A stretch of 64,000 bases of DNA from Rhizobiaceae bacterium (GTDB lineage: Bacteria > Pseudomonadota > Alphaproteobacteria > Rhizobiales > Rhizobiaceae), in the NCBI GenBank assembly GCA_017644005.1, contig JAEPMJ010000002.1, positions 62,001 through 126,000 of the forward strand, written 5' to 3'. The notes beneath the pieces were generated by a model. That model saw nothing but the letters and a program-made list of their open reading frames with translations, was not told the DNA's origin and ran no database searches. Made by a program: the position numbers and the translations under genes. Below, one piece after another: positions 9,617 to 18,391 of this stretch (positions within the stretch are counted from its first letter, which is position 1; each line of letters begins with the position of its first letter).

Positions 9617-10774
9617 ATGGCGGCTGAGAGGAAAGGCGGCCCGCTTGCCGGGTTTCGCGTTCTGGAAATGGCCGGGCTCGGGCCGGTTCCGCTGGCTGGT
9701 CTGATGCTCGCCGAAATGGGTGCCGATGTCATCCGCATCGAACGGCTTTCTTCGACCCGCGCTTTCCTGACGATACCCGAGAAGTTCGACCTCGACCGGC
9801 ATGGTCGCGCGGCCATCAGGCTCGATTTGAAGGACCCGCACGCGGTCGAACTTGTGCTGCGCATGGTCGAAAAGGCCGACGCTCTCGTCGAAGGTTTTCG
9901 GCCCGGCGTTATGGAGCGGCTCGGTCTGGGACCGGACATAGCGCTTACACGCAACCCAGCCCTGGTCTACGGACGCATGACGGGTTTTGGCCAGGATGGT
10001 CCGCTGGCAGACCGCGCCGGACATGATTTGACGTATCTGGCGCTTACCGGTGTACTTCACGCCATTGGCCGGAAGGGCGCCAGGCCGACACCGCCGCTCA
10101 ATCTCGTCGCCGATTTCGGCGGCGGCACAATGTTCCTTATCGCCGGCGTTTTGGCCGCCCTTCTGGAGCGCAGCCGCAGCGGCGAGGGTCAGGTGGTGGA
10201 CGCTGCTATGATCGATGGCGCGTCGATGCTGGCTTCGCCCTTCTTCAGCTTTCTCGCTACCGGATTCTGGAACGAAGCCCGCGGATCGAACTTGCTCGAT
10301 TCCGGCGCACCATTCTACGACACCTATGAAACCTCGGATGGTGGCCATGTCGCAGTTGCTTGTCTCGAGCCGCAGTTCTTTGCGGAGTTTGCCCGGCTAC
10401 TTCCGCTCCCCGGGCGGCTCGCAAAGGCGCAGTACGACCAATCGCACTGGAATGACATGCGAACTGAAATTGCAGCGCGATTCGCAACCCGGCCGCGCGA
10501 TCAATGGGCGAAGCTCTTCGAACGGACAGATGCATGTGTTGCGCCGGTGCTGACTTTTTCCGAAGCAGCGGCATACCCGCATAACCGTTTTCGCAACACC
10601 CACACGGATGCGGCGACGGGCATGGTTCGCCCGCGTCCCGCTCCGCGCTTCGGGCGCACACCGTCGGCGGTTGCTCGGCCGGGAAATATGAACGCGGCTA
10701 CAACGCTCGCCGACATGGGATTCACCGACAATGAGATCGATGACCTTGTCAGCCGGGGCATCGTCGAACGATAG
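9617..10774 (+). CDS. CaiB/BaiF CoA-transferase family, alpha-methylacyl-CoA racemase-like
   Basis: A 385-residue family III CoA-transferase-fold protein. The residues that act in alpha-methylacyl-CoA racemase are present: His136 in the GHD motif and Asp166 in LVADFGGG. The first ~40 residues carry the CoA-binding Rossmann start (LAEMGADVIRIER). These features favour a racemase of 2-methyl-branched acyl-CoA over a true CoA transferase, though the family is hard to divide by eye. The start at 9617 is chosen because the longer frame (from 9392) lies within the SDR gene. It follows the HSD10-like SDR closely, supporting joint acyl-CoA metabolism. Confidence 0.88.
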   Translation: MAAERKGGPLAGFRVLEMAGLGPVPLAGLMLAEMGADVIRIERLSSTRAFLTIPEKFDLDRHGRAAIRLDLKDPHAVELVLRMVEKADALVEGFRPGVMERLGLGPDIALTRNPALVYGRMTGFGQDGPLADRAGHDLTYLALTGVLHAIGRKGARPTPPLNLVADFGGGTMFLIAGVLAALLERSRSGEGQVVDAAMIDGASMLASPFFSFLATGFWNEARGSNLLDSGAPFYDTYETSDGGHVAVACLEPQFFAEFARLLPLPGRLAKAQYDQSHWNDMRTEIAARFATRPRDQWAKLFERTDACVAPVLTFSEAAAYPHNRFRNTHTDAATGMVRPRPAPRFGRTPSAVARPGNMNAATTLADMGFTDNEIDDLVSRGIVER

Positions 10775-10806
10775 TCCCGGCAACGAAGCAGCAACCGGAA
10801 ACCCGC

Positions 10807-11580
10807 GTGGTCAAGGACAAGAAGGACGTGTTGCGTCCAACCGATCCCGAGGCGATCGCCCTCGCCCGCAAGCTGATGCGCACCGCGCGCTTCGGCGCGA
10901 TAGCGGTGCTCGATCCGGAAAGCGGTGCGCCGGTTGCGAGCCGCGTCGCGGTCGCAACCGATTTCGACGGCACGCCGATCATCCTGGTGTCCTCGCTGTC
11001 AGCACACACGGCCGGCCTGTTGGCCGATCCGCGCTCTTCGCTGTTGCTCGGCGAACCTGGCAAAGGCGACCCCCTTGCCCATCCACGCATCTCGCTCTCC
11101 TGCCGCGCGCGCCGGCTTTGCCGCGACGACAGCTACCATGCACGCGTCGAGGGGCGTTTTCTGAATCGCCACCCGAAGGCCAGGCTTTATGGCGGTTTCG
11201 CCGATTTCAGCTTTTTTCTTCTGGAGCCGCTGAACGCCAGCCTGAATGGAGGATTCGGCAAGGCATATGCTTTGGCTCGCAATGAGTTGCTGCTCGCCTC
11301 GCCGGCGACCGAACAGCTGGAAGCAAGCGAGCCATCTGCCGTTGAACACATGAACGCCGACCACCCGGACGCAGTCAACATTATCGCCCGCGCCGCTGCC
11401 GGCACCGGCAAGTGCAACTGGCGCATGACCGGTATCGACGCCGAAGGCATCGATCTGATCGGTAACGACCAAGGCCTGCGCGTGCTTTTTCCGGAGCCAC
11501 TGGGAGACCCCAACGAACTCCGGGCGGTGCTCGCGCGCATGACTGTCGAAGGCCGCGCCCTGTTGGGCTCAGGCAACTAA
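10807..11580 (+). CDS. HugZ-type pyridoxamine-phosphate-oxidase-fold protein with DUF2470
   Basis: A 257-residue protein with an N-terminal FMN-binding split-barrel (about residues 10-160; HPRISLSCRARR region) and a C-terminal DUF2470 domain starting near EHMNADHPDAVNIIA. This pairing is the HugZ/HutZ heme-utilisation layout, in which the protein binds or degrades heme; rhizobial members are also known under this name. No heme transporter lies nearby, so a heme role is only inferred. The start is a GTG at 10807; no upstream ATG in frame is available near the CaiB stop. It precedes the TrmH gene by 13 bases. Confidence 0.85.
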   Translation: MVKDKKDVLRPTDPEAIALARKLMRTARFGAIAVLDPESGAPVASRVAVATDFDGTPIILVSSLSAHTAGLLADPRSSLLLGEPGKGDPLAHPRISLSCRARRLCRDDSYHARVEGRFLNRHPKARLYGGFADFSFFLLEPLNASLNGGFGKAYALARNELLLASPATEQLEASEPSAVEHMNADHPDAVNIIARAAAGTGKCNWRMTGIDAEGIDLIGNDQGLRVLFPEPLGDPNELRAVLARMTVEGRALLGSGN

Positions 11581-11593
11581 CCCGCAGCGCCGC

Positions 11594-12394
11594 ATGTCAT
11601 CGATCATCCATATCGACAGCGCAGACGACCCGCTTATTTCGGGCTACCGCAACATTCGCGACCGCGACCTGGCGCGCAACGACGGGCTTTTCATTGCCGA
11701 AGGCAAAGTGGTGTTGCGGGTCCTTCTCGAAACGCAACGCTTCGAGCCGGTATCGGTCCTGGCGCTGGAGAACCGGCTTGAAGGTCTTGGTGAAATCCTA
11801 GCCGCCGCACCGGCAGACCTTCCGGTTTATATCGCCGATGCATCGGTAATGGACACGATCGCCGGTTTCCACATGCATCGCGGCGTGCTGGCACTGGCCC
11901 GCAGGCCCGCCCCGCAGCCTGTAGCCCGACTGGTGGCGGCACTGCCTGAAAATGCGCTTCTGGTGGCACTCGTTGGCATTTCCAATCACGACAATATCGG
12001 CGGCATTTTTCGCAATGCGGCGGCGTTCGGCGCAGATGCCGTTTTGCTCGACAAGACCTGCTGCGACCCACTTTACCGCAAGGCAATCCGGGTTTCGGTA
12101 GGTGGTGTTCTCAAGGTGCCGTTCGCGACCGCATCGAACTGGCGCGAGCTATGCCTCGCACTGGACACGGGAGGGTTCAGGCAACTCGCGCTCACCCCCT
12201 CCGGCATGTTGGACATATCCGAGGTCTCGCCCGGCGACCGTACGGCGCTCTATTTCGGCACCGAGGGCGAAGGGCTGCCGGCGGAGCTGATGGCGCGTAT
12301 GGAAGGCGTCCGGATTGCGATCTCGCCTGGGTTCGACAGTCTCAACGTCGCCGCTTCGTCGGCAATCGCCCTGCACAGGCTGTCAGCCCGCTAA
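11594..12394 (+). CDS. SpoU/TrmH-family RNA 2'-O-methyltransferase
   Basis: A 266-residue SPOUT RNA methyltransferase. N-terminal RNA-substrate-binding part to about residue 100, then SpoU motif 1 (NHDNIGGIFRNAAAFGADAV), motif 2 (ALYFGTEGEGLP) and motif 3 (PGFDSLNVAASSAIALHRL), which form the knotted SAM site. The N-terminal extension makes it RlmB/TsnR-like (rRNA) rather than a bare TrmL. The exact nucleotide target cannot be assigned. It ends 6 bases before the convergent coiled-coil gene, with no clear terminator between them. Confidence 0.9.
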   Translation: MSSIIHIDSADDPLISGYRNIRDRDLARNDGLFIAEGKVVLRVLLETQRFEPVSVLALENRLEGLGEILAAAPADLPVYIADASVMDTIAGFHMHRGVLALARRPAPQPVARLVAALPENALLVALVGISNHDNIGGIFRNAAAFGADAVLLDKTCCDPLYRKAIRVSVGGVLKVPFATASNWRELCLALDTGGFRQLALTPSGMLDISEVSPGDRTALYFGTEGEGLPAELMARMEGVRIAISPGFDSLNVAASSAIALHRLSAR

Positions 12395-12400
12395 GCGCAT

Positions 12401-13666
12401 TCAGCGCTGCGCGGCGGCCGCCTTCTGCAAGGCGCGTACACGGTCGGCAAGATTGACGATTGTATCCGCCGCCTTGGGCGCGCCGTTGATGGACGGCGTT
12501 TCGTCCAGCGCCTTGCGGATCGGCGAATCCGGGCCATCCAGCGCCAGCGTGAGATTTACGACCTCGGCCGCCAGATCGTTGATTTGCTCGCGCAGCAGCG
12601 CGTTTTCGCGCCGCTCGTCATCCCAATCGTCCGACTTGTTGCGTTCGAACGCTTCAACCTGCTTGCGCAGTTTCTTGTTCTCTTCGACCAGTATCTTCAG
12701 CCGGTTTTCGATTCGGTCACGGTCGGCATTGAGCTTCTCCATCGCCTTCTCGATGTCGGCGCCCTTGGCACCCTCCAGAAGCTTGGACATCTGCAGCGTC
12801 AGCTCCGCCACTTCGCCTTCAAGCGCAACCTTCTCCTCCTGAACCTTGCCGAGCTCCGCGCTCAGGTCGCTTTCGGAACCGGAGTTGTTTTTGATCTCTT
12901 CGCGCAGCCGTCCAAGTTCCTTCTCACGGCGATCGAGCTTTTCTTCCCTGTCCGACAGCGTCGAGATTGTGCGCTCAAGCCGGCTTTCCAGGTCGGCAGC
13001 GCGCCGTTTTTCCATTTTGAGGGCGTCCTGCGCCGCTTTCGTTTCCGCCGCCATCTCGCGTACTTTGCGATCGGCTTCCTTGCGCTGGTCGCGTAGCTCG
13101 GAAACATCAGTGGAGAGCTTTTCCACTTCGGTCTCGCGCGCCACGAGTTCGATCTGCCGGCTTGAGGAGGCGAAAGTCGCCTCGTCATACATGCGGCCCA
13201 TCTTGTCGAGCTCGAGTGCCCGCTCCTCGAGTTTGGCTTCCGCATCCAGCAGCTTGTTGGAAAGCTGCTGCAGTTGCTCCTCACGTCGGCGCAACTCGTT
13301 GCGAAGTTCGCCGGCATTGGCTTCGAGCGAAGTGAGCGCGTCGTTCTTTTCGGCCCGCTCCTCAGAAAGCCGGCGCAGTTCATCACGATTCTTGTTGATC
13401 TCGATGATCTGCGCCGCCGCTTTCTCCTTGAACGCCTTGACGCTCATCTCCAGCCGTCGCGTCGACATGGCGAATTCGGCCCGCATACGGTCCTTGTCGG
13501 CTTGGATTTCGTTGAGGGAAAGCGGGACAGAGGCTTCGATGCGGCGCCGGGTCAGGACTACAGCACGCCGCCAAATAGCAGGCGCAACCATCAGAGCGAG
13601 GAATCCCGCGCACAGGAACCCCAGGGAAAAGAACAAAATACTCTGTATCACGGACAAAAGCCCCAT
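12401..13666 (-). CDS. membrane-anchored coiled-coil protein
   Basis: A 421-residue protein with one N-terminal membrane segment (about residues 4-30, VIQSILFFSLGFLCAGFL) and then almost unbroken coiled coil to about residue 390, rich in Glu, Lys, Arg and Leu. The C-terminal tail carries a short predicted helix after a linker. Rhizobial genomes carry such anchored coiled-coil proteins; I know no assigned function, though a scaffold or envelope role is plausible. An ATG at 13666 is chosen; a GTG at 13675 would add three residues. The opposite strand holds a long Ser-rich frame (12846-13742) that is only the mirror of this repetitive coding pattern. Confidence 0.88.
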   Translation of the reverse strand: MGLLSVIQSILFFSLGFLCAGFLALMVAPAIWRRAVVLTRRRIEASVPLSLNEIQADKDRMRAEFAMSTRRLEMSVKAFKEKAAAQIIEINKNRDELRRLSEERAEKNDALTSLEANAGELRNELRRREEQLQQLSNKLLDAEAKLEERALELDKMGRMYDEATFASSSRQIELVARETEVEKLSTDVSELRDQRKEADRKVREMAAETKAAQDALKMEKRRAADLESRLERTISTLSDREEKLDRREKELGRLREEIKNNSGSESDLSAELGKVQEEKVALEGEVAELTLQMSKLLEGAKGADIEKAMEKLNADRDRIENRLKILVEENKKLRKQVEAFERNKSDDWDDERRENALLREQINDLAAEVVNLTLALDGPDSPIRKALDETPSINGAPKAADTIVNLADRVRALQKAAAAQR

Positions 13667-13770
13667 GACCGCCACATGTGGGCAGACTGTGCCACGGCGT
13701 GCCTCACTGAATCCAGTGCCTCCCAGCTTTACTGTTCTTTAAGGTTAAACCCATCGCTGCACCTGTCTGT

Positions 13771-13809
13771 GACAAAACGAAGGCGCCCGCCGGACAACCG
13801 GCGAGCGCC
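13771..13809 (-). terminator. terminator-like hairpin after the DUF1134 gene
   Basis: A 12-bp stem with one mismatch (GGCGCCCGCCGG at 13782-13793 against CCGGCGAGCGCC at 13798-13809) and a 4-base loop, followed on the minus strand by TTCGTTTTG. It lies about 28 bases after the DUF1134 stop and before the coiled-coil gene. Confidence 0.65.
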
Positions 13810-13836
13810 TGTTCGAGCAGTTGCGGTGCTGCGAGG

Positions 13837-14427
13837 TCAGAAAGGATTCCAGGTCGGAAACTGCGTCAGCTTCAGATAGCCGACATTGACGCCGAGGCGT
13901 GCGCCGACGCCGGTACGGATTGGCACCAGCAGGACGTCGCCGCGCTTGAGGACGTTGAATCCCAGACCCGCCACCGCATAGGCGGAACCGGCGACGCCGA
14001 GGAAGCGCTGGTAGATGGCGGGTACGGAATTGAGATTGTAGACCAGCATCATCGTGCGCGAGCCTTCGCCGCCGAAATCCCAGCCGAGCGACGGCCCCTG
14101 CCAGAACACCACATGATCGCCGGCGTTCTTTGTGTAAAGCTGGCCCTCGCCATAGGTCAGTCCGCCGACAAGGGCGCCGGAGCCCTCCTGGCCCAGCACG
14201 TAGCCGTTTGGCAGGCCGAACGACGAAAACGCCTTTTCGACAACGGCCGCGAGTCCGCCGGACGTGGATCCGAAAAACCGGTGACCCGCATCGACAACTT
14301 CCTGCATAGAGTAGGAATCCTGCGCATTTGCGCGCGCCGAAGCCATGCCGACGGCCATAGCAGTCAGGAAAACGAGTACCGCCGCTGCGAGACGGGTGCG
14401 GATAGAGGCGGGGAAACCGGTTAGCAT
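13837..14427 (-). CDS. DUF1134 exported protein
   Basis: A 196-residue exported protein with a signal peptide (hydrophobic run LAAAVLVFLTAMAVGMA, cleavage near ARANA). The rest matches the alphaproteobacterial DUF1134 family, related to the YSC84-like lipid-binding fold: GSGALVGGLTYGEGQLYTK, FWQGPSLGWDFGGEGSR and a Gly-rich C-terminus. Function is not established. It is monocistronic with its own terminator on the distal side. It faces chpT divergently across a 275-base gap. Confidence 0.88.
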   Translation of the reverse strand: MLTGFPASIRTRLAAAVLVFLTAMAVGMASARANAQDSYSMQEVVDAGHRFFGSTSGGLAAVVEKAFSSFGLPNGYVLGQEGSGALVGGLTYGEGQLYTKNAGDHVVFWQGPSLGWDFGGEGSRTMMLVYNLNSVPAIYQRFLGVAGSAYAVAGLGFNVLKRGDVLLVPIRTGVGARLGVNVGYLKLTQFPTWNPF

Positions 14428-14702
14428 CTTTCCATTCTCCGTTATTGCGGTAACAGCCGCTATCGGAGACAGAAGGCCAAATCACGGCCGGTCCGATGCG
14501 CGGATGAATCGAATGCGATCTTAGGTCTCAATTCTTTTTCAACCATTAATCCGCGAAGACATCCTGCAATTGCGCTCCGGCTGCCGCATTGCGCGATCGC
14601 GCAGTTGCAACTGGTTGCAGATCGGCTTTTGTTCAAGCCGACACTGGGCCGTATATCGCGCTATGATGAAAGCGTGCGATTCGGAACGGACCGGGGCGCA
14701 AC

Positions 14703-15362
14703 ATGATGCAGTTGAATGGGGGCCTATCTGGTATGGACGACAAATTTTCACTGTCAGCGTCGGAACTCGCGGCGCTGCTTTGTAGCCGTGTGTGCCATGA
14801 CATCATTTCCCCCGTTGGTGCGATCAACAACGGCCTTGAGCTTCTCGATGAAGGTGGTGCCGACGAAGACGCCATGCAGCTCATCCGCGCCAGTGCGGTA
14901 AACGCCTCCGCCCGCCTTCAATATGCGCGCCTGGCCTTTGGCGCGGCCGGCTCCGCCGGCATGCAGATCGACACAGGCGACGCACAGAATGTAGCTACCG
15001 CGTATATTCGCAACGAAAAGCCCGAGCTGGAGTGGATCGGCGCCCGTGCGCTGCTGCCAAAGAACAAGGTCAAGCTCTTGCTCAACCTTCTGCTCATTGC
15101 AAATGGAGCGATTCCGCGCGGCGGAAAAATCACCGTTCAGCTCGAGGAGCTGGAAACCGCGCCGAAATTCACTCTGGTTGCCGGCGGTCCCATGGTGCGG
15201 GTGCCGCCGAAATTTCTCGAACTGCATTCAGGCGTAAAGCCCGAGGAGCCGATCGATGCGCATGCGGTTCAGCCTTATTATACGCTGCTTCTAGCCCAGG
15301 AAGCCGGAATGACAGTGGGTATCCACGCCGGCGCAGATGAAATACGGCTGACAGCCAGCTGA
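14703..15362 (+). CDS. chpT: histidine phosphotransferase ChpT
   Basis: A 219-residue HPt-like protein with the ChpT layout: a DHp-type helical hairpin with phospho-accepting His32 in CSRVCHDIISPVGAINNGL, then a degenerate Bergerat (ATPase-like) fold without usable ATP motifs. In alphaproteobacteria ChpT passes phosphate from the hybrid kinase CckA to CtrA and CpdR. Its neighbours here (ctrA, a receiver-only protein and sciP) agree. The start may instead be the ATG at 14733 (MDDKFSLSAS), which fits the usual ChpT N-terminus; the 14703 ATG is kept because a GGGGCG lies just before it. It stands alone on the plus strand. Confidence 0.93.
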   Translation: MMQLNGGLSGMDDKFSLSASELAALLCSRVCHDIISPVGAINNGLELLDEGGADEDAMQLIRASAVNASARLQYARLAFGAAGSAGMQIDTGDAQNVATAYIRNEKPELEWIGARALLPKNKVKLLLNLLLIANGAIPRGGKITVQLEELETAPKFTLVAGGPMVRVPPKFLELHSGVKPEEPIDAHAVQPYYTLLLAQEAGMTVGIHAGADEIRLTAS

Positions 15363-15516
15363 TTGCATTGCTCGTTACTTCTCAACGCAAGGTTAGACCT
15401 AAATCAGATTTTGGAAACCATGCGCGCATCGCATTACGTGATTGTTTACGGGTTGGCGCCTATCTTTCGGCGCGCTCTCGGGCGCGAGAAGCAATAACCG
15501 ACAGGATAACAGGGTC

Positions 15517-15900
15517 ATGAAACGGTGCATGATCGTGGACGATTCAAGCGTAATTCGCAAAGTAGCGAAGCGCATTCTGTCGAGCCCGCAACTGCTGGTT
15601 AGCGAGGCGTCGTCCGCGACCGAAGCAATCTACATGTGCGAAGCAGACATGCCGGATGTGATCGTGCTCGACACGACATTGCCGGACATGGGTGCCGTCG
15701 ACTTCATCAGACAGGTAACCGCGATCGAATCGGACGTGAAGCCGCAGGTCGTCGTCTGTCTCACTCAATTCGATATCGGCACGATCATGCGCGCCAAACG
15801 TGCGGGCGCGAAAGGCTACATCCTCAAGCCGTTCAACCGCCAGCTTCTCCTGGACCGTTTGCGCTCCATGGATCTGTTGGAACCAGCCGAAGCAGGCTGA
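15517..15900 (+). CDS. single-domain response regulator
   Basis: A 127-residue stand-alone receiver (CheY-like) with acidic pocket VDD (Asp8, Asp9), phospho-acceptor Asp52, Thr83 and Lys104 all present, and no output domain. It lies 154 bases after chpT on the same strand and faces ctrA across the shared terminator region. The position suggests it is a ChpT partner, like CpdR or DivK, but the sequence (MKRCMIVDDSSVIRKVAKRI) is not a clear match to either, so no symbol is given. The start ATG at 15517 is chosen because the longer frame from 15442 extends into the intergenic region. Confidence 0.9.
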   Translation: MKRCMIVDDSSVIRKVAKRILSSPQLLVSEASSATEAIYMCEADMPDVIVLDTTLPDMGAVDFIRQVTAIESDVKPQVVVCLTQFDIGTIMRAKRAGAKGYILKPFNRQLLLDRLRSMDLLEPAEAG

Positions 15901-15942
15901 TCAGACACTTTCGGATTCTACCGAAGCGCCAGGGTTAACCCC

Positions 15943-15972
15943 AAAAAAATGCGCGGTCCCGAAGACCGCGCA
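15943..15972 (-). terminator. intrinsic terminator of ctrA
   Basis: A perfect 9-bp stem (TGCGCGGTC at 15950-15958, GACCGCGCA at 15964-15972) with a 5-base loop is followed on the minus strand by seven Ts (A-run at 15943-15949). It lies 39 bases after the ctrA stop and is a textbook Rho-independent terminator. Confidence 0.92.
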
Positions 15973-16011
15973 CATATCTGATACAGCTTCTAGAAGTACG
16001 ACCCGCCTCGG

Positions 16012-16707
16012 TCAGGCGCTTTCGCGCACTTCTTCGGGTTCCCGCAGCACGTAACCGCGTCCCCAGACGGTTTCGATGTAATTCTGGCCGCCGGACGCTG
16101 CGTCGAGTTTCTTGCGCAGCTTGCAGATGAAAACGTCAATGATCTTCAGTTCCGGCTCGTCCATGCCGCCATAAAGGTGATTGAGGAACATCTCTTTCGT
16201 TAGCGTGGTGCCCTTGCGCAGCGAGAGCAGTTCCAGCATCTGGTATTCCTTGCCGGTCAGGTGAACTCGCTGTCCGCCGACTTCCACCGTCTTGGCATCC
16301 AGATTGACGATGAGATCGCCGGTGGTGATGACCGACTGCGCGTGCCCCTTGGAACGGCGCACGATCGCATGAATGCGGGCAACCAGCTCGTCCTTGTGGA
16401 ACGGCTTGGTCATATAGTCATCGGCGCCGAAGCCCAGCCCTCGCACCTTGTCCTCAATGCCGGCCATGCCGGAGAGAATCAGGATCGGCGTTTTGACCTT
16501 GGACAGCCTGAGCGTACGCAGCACCTCATAACCCGACATGTCGGGGAGGTTCAGGTCCAGGAGAATAATATCGTAGTCATAGAGCTTGCCGAGATCGACA
16601 CCTTCCTCGCCGAGGTCGGTCACGTAAACGTTGAAGCTCTCCGATTTGAGCATCAGCTCGATGCTCTGTGCCGTGGCACTGTCGTCTTCAATGAGCAGAA
16701 CGCGCAT
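16012..16707 (-). CDS. ctrA: cell-cycle master regulator CtrA
   Basis: A 231-residue OmpR-type regulator that is essentially the canonical CtrA: receiver domain with Asp51 as phospho-acceptor ([19 protein letters not shown]), linker, and winged-helix DNA-binding domain ([31 protein letters not shown]). CtrA controls replication, division, motility and DNA methylation genes in alphaproteobacteria, and is essential in rhizobia. It is phosphorylated through CckA and ChpT and inhibited by SciP, both relevant here because chpT and sciP are close. The protein ends in Ser-Ala, near to the hydrophobic end recognised by ClpXP in Caulobacter. It has its own terminator and a long, GANTC-rich upstream region. 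Confidence 0.98.
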   Translation of the reverse strand: MRVLLIEDDSATAQSIELMLKSESFNVYVTDLGEEGVDLGKLYDYDIILLDLNLPDMSGYEVLRTLRLSKVKTPILILSGMAGIEDKVRGLGFGADDYMTKPFHKDELVARIHAIVRRSKGHAQSVITTGDLIVNLDAKTVEVGGQRVHLTGKEYQMLELLSLRKGTTLTKEMFLNHLYGGMDEPELKIIDVFICKLRKKLDAASGGQNYIETVWGRGYVLREPEEVRESA

Positions 16708-16789
16708 CTAATTCCCCTTCTCTGCCGCCGGACCGGTAGTCACAGTGATGACCGGGGCAGCGATTGCCTGCATCGGAGGCTGCCAGCTA

Positions 16790-16797
16790 ATGGTTAA
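16790..16797 (-). promoter_or_regulatory. candidate CtrA half-site upstream of ctrA
   Basis: On the minus strand this reads TTAACCAT, the half-site form bound by CtrA in Caulobacter. It lies 83 bases upstream of the ctrA start codon, so it could serve autoregulation. An eight-base match is weak on its own. Confidence 0.45.
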
Positions 16798-16805
16798 CAA
16801 AATCT

Positions 16806-16937
16806 GATTCTGCCAGCAGAAGCAATATCAGACCTGATCAGCTCTCGGGTACATTCCCTTGAATCTAATGATGAATCGCACAGAACACAGCTTAACGCAG
16901 CACTTCAGAGTCAGCCCGTAAGTGACTCATCAGACTC
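16806..16937. promoter_or_regulatory. cluster of six GANTC (CcrM) sites in the ctrA upstream region
   Basis: GANTC pentamers begin at 16806, 16861, 16873, 16908, 16924 and 16933, six in 132 bases where about one per 256 would be expected by chance. CcrM methylates GANTC, and hemimethylation controls ctrA transcription in Caulobacter. The whole gap 16708-17178 has no gene: it holds these sites, a CtrA half-site, and a GATTAACGATG-containing stretch near the FliJ-like gene. Confidence 0.75.
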
Positions 16938-17178
16938 AACGTCCGGGGAAATCCGCCAACCGGCGCCGATCTTTACCCTGCCTTAAGCCCTCGCACCTAT
17001 GATTAACGATGCCCGTAAACGAATGGTTACCGGCACCGTGAAAGATTAGGATTTTCTTTCCTAATTGCGGTCCGGAAGCGGGTGGAGGGGTTCGATGCGC
17101 TGTTCAGCATGCGAACCGTCTATGAAGGGTGTTTCGACCGCTTGGTCACGGTTTGCTGCGTGCAGGGAGTATTGAGTC

Positions 17179-17556
17179 ATGAAGTCGCGCCATAATCTCG
17201 TTCGGCTCAAACAGTTCCAGGTGAGCGAAAAGCGCCGGCAGTTGGCGCAACTGGATCTTATGATCGCTGAGTTCGACCGCATGGCTATGGAACTGGACGC
17301 CCAGATCGCAGCCGACGAGAAGAAAGCCGGCATCACCGACATAAACCACTTTGCCTACCCGACCTTCGCCAAGGCCGCCAGGCAGCGGCGCGACAACCTG
17401 CGCGACTCGCAGGTTGACCTGGCGCAGCAGAAAGAAGCCGCGCAGCTCGCGCTTGAGGAAGCCGAACAGGAACTCGCCAAGGCCGAAATGCTGGAATCGC
17501 GCGATGGCCGTGGACGCGATACAGGCGAAGAACCACGTCACGCCATGCACGGCTGA
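17179..17556 (+). CDS. FliJ-like flagellar export protein (tentative)
   Basis: A 125-residue, nearly all-helical protein, with two long amphipathic helices (about 5-50 and 60-105) of the kind seen in FliJ, the small coiled-coil stalk of the flagellar export ATPase. It begins MKSRHNLVRLKQFQVSEKRR, typical of FliJ-like starts. A GGGAG lies 9 bases before the ATG. It is divergent from ctrA and shares its long upstream region, and CtrA controls flagellar genes in this group, which supports but does not prove the assignment. No other flagellar gene is in the window. Confidence 0.65.
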   Translation: MKSRHNLVRLKQFQVSEKRRQLAQLDLMIAEFDRMAMELDAQIAADEKKAGITDINHFAYPTFAKAARQRRDNLRDSQVDLAQQKEAAQLALEEAEQELAKAEMLESRDGRGRDTGEEPRHAMHG

Positions 17557-17616
17557 CGCCGCCGCCTGTAATCTCCCTGGCTTTCCGCCAGTCATCGAGG
17601 CAGCTATAGCAGGTGG

Positions 17617-18066
17617 ATGCGCCTGCTTGCCGCCGCCGTGATCACCACTGCCGTCTTTTGTTTCGCACTCGGCATCACCCTGCCGCTCCTTGAAGTGAAG
17701 CGGCTGATGTTCTTTTCCGAAAAGCCATCGCTTCTGCACATCATCGCAGGTCTGTGGGATAGTGGTGACCGGCTTTTGGCGCTCGCCATAGCGGTCTTTT
17801 CCATCGTCCTGCCCGCGCTCAAGCTGGTTTCGATCCAGTACCTGGCCAGCGCGCCAGCCGGCAGGGCGGCGCGCTTGCCGACGATGATCGGCACGTTGTC
17901 GAAATGGTCGATGCTCGATGTCCTGCTGGTCGCGCTGGTGATATTCGCCGCCAAGTCGAGCGGGCTTGCAGCCGCGCTGACCTTGCCCGGCCTGTGGTTT
18001 TTCGCGGGCTCGGTAGCATTGACGGCGATCGCGTCCTTGCTGGTCCGGCCCGACTTCGGGCGCTAA
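17617..18066 (+). CDS. PqiA-like integral membrane protein
   Basis: A 149-residue inner-membrane protein with four hydrophobic segments (about residues 4-26, 45-65, 100-118, 122-142). The spacing and motifs (TLPLLEVKRLMFFSEKPS, FSIVLPALKLVSIQYL, SKWSMLDVLLVALVI) match one half of the paraquat-inducible protein A family, whose full-length members have two such halves and act with MCE-domain lipid carriers. This is a single-half version. Its last 4 bases overlap the end of sciP on the other strand. Confidence 0.82.
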   Translation: MRLLAAAVITTAVFCFALGITLPLLEVKRLMFFSEKPSLLHIIAGLWDSGDRLLALAIAVFSIVLPALKLVSIQYLASAPAGRAARLPTMIGTLSKWSMLDVLLVALVIFAAKSSGLAAALTLPGLWFFAGSVALTAIASLLVRPDFGR

Positions 18067-18338
18067 TGCCGGTACTGCTGGATGCGTGTGGTGCGCAGGC
18101 CTGCGAGGCCATGGTCATCGATCGAGGCCTGCCAGGACAGGAACTCCTCCACCGTCAGCCGATAGCGGGTGCATGCCTCGTCGAGGCTCAGCAGACCGCC
18201 GCGCACGGCCGCAACAACCTCCGCTTTACGCCGGATAACCCAGCGTCGCGTATTCTGCGGCGGCAAATCGGCGATCGTCAGCGGGCTGCCGTCCGGCCCG
18301 ATAACATATTTGACACGCGGTCTAACCAGATCGGTCAT
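18063..18338 (-). CDS. sciP: small CtrA inhibitory protein SciP (DUF1153)
   Basis: A 91-residue helix-turn-helix protein of the DUF1153 family with the near-invariant block VKYVIGPDGSPLTIADLPP and RRWVIRRKAEVVAAVRGG followed by LTVEEFLSWQ. This is SciP, which in Caulobacter binds CtrA on DNA in G1 and blocks its transcription activation. Presence beside ctrA (about 1.3 kb away) is notable. A likely CtrA box lies 54 bases upstream, consistent with the known feedback in which CtrA activates sciP. The gene ends by overlapping the PqiA-like gene tail-to-tail. Confidence 0.94.
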   Translation of the reverse strand: MTDLVRPRVKYVIGPDGSPLTIADLPPQNTRRWVIRRKAEVVAAVRGGLLSLDEACTRYRLTVEEFLSWQASIDDHGLAGLRTTRIQQYRH

Positions 18339-18391
18339 CGTACTCTCTACAAACCCACGGACCTAACCTGAGCAACACTACGCAGACAGCT

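Noticed and set aside
12846-13742. Long Ser/Arg-rich plus-strand frame (298 codons)
   Set aside because: Antisense to the coiled-coil gene; its composition is the mirror of Glu/Lys/Arg-rich coding and it lacks any domain.
16708-17178. Full TTAA-N7-TTAA CtrA box upstream of ctrA
   Set aside because: TTAA occurrences at 16795, 16892, 16983 and 17002 do not have a second TTAA at the right spacing; only a half-site was kept.
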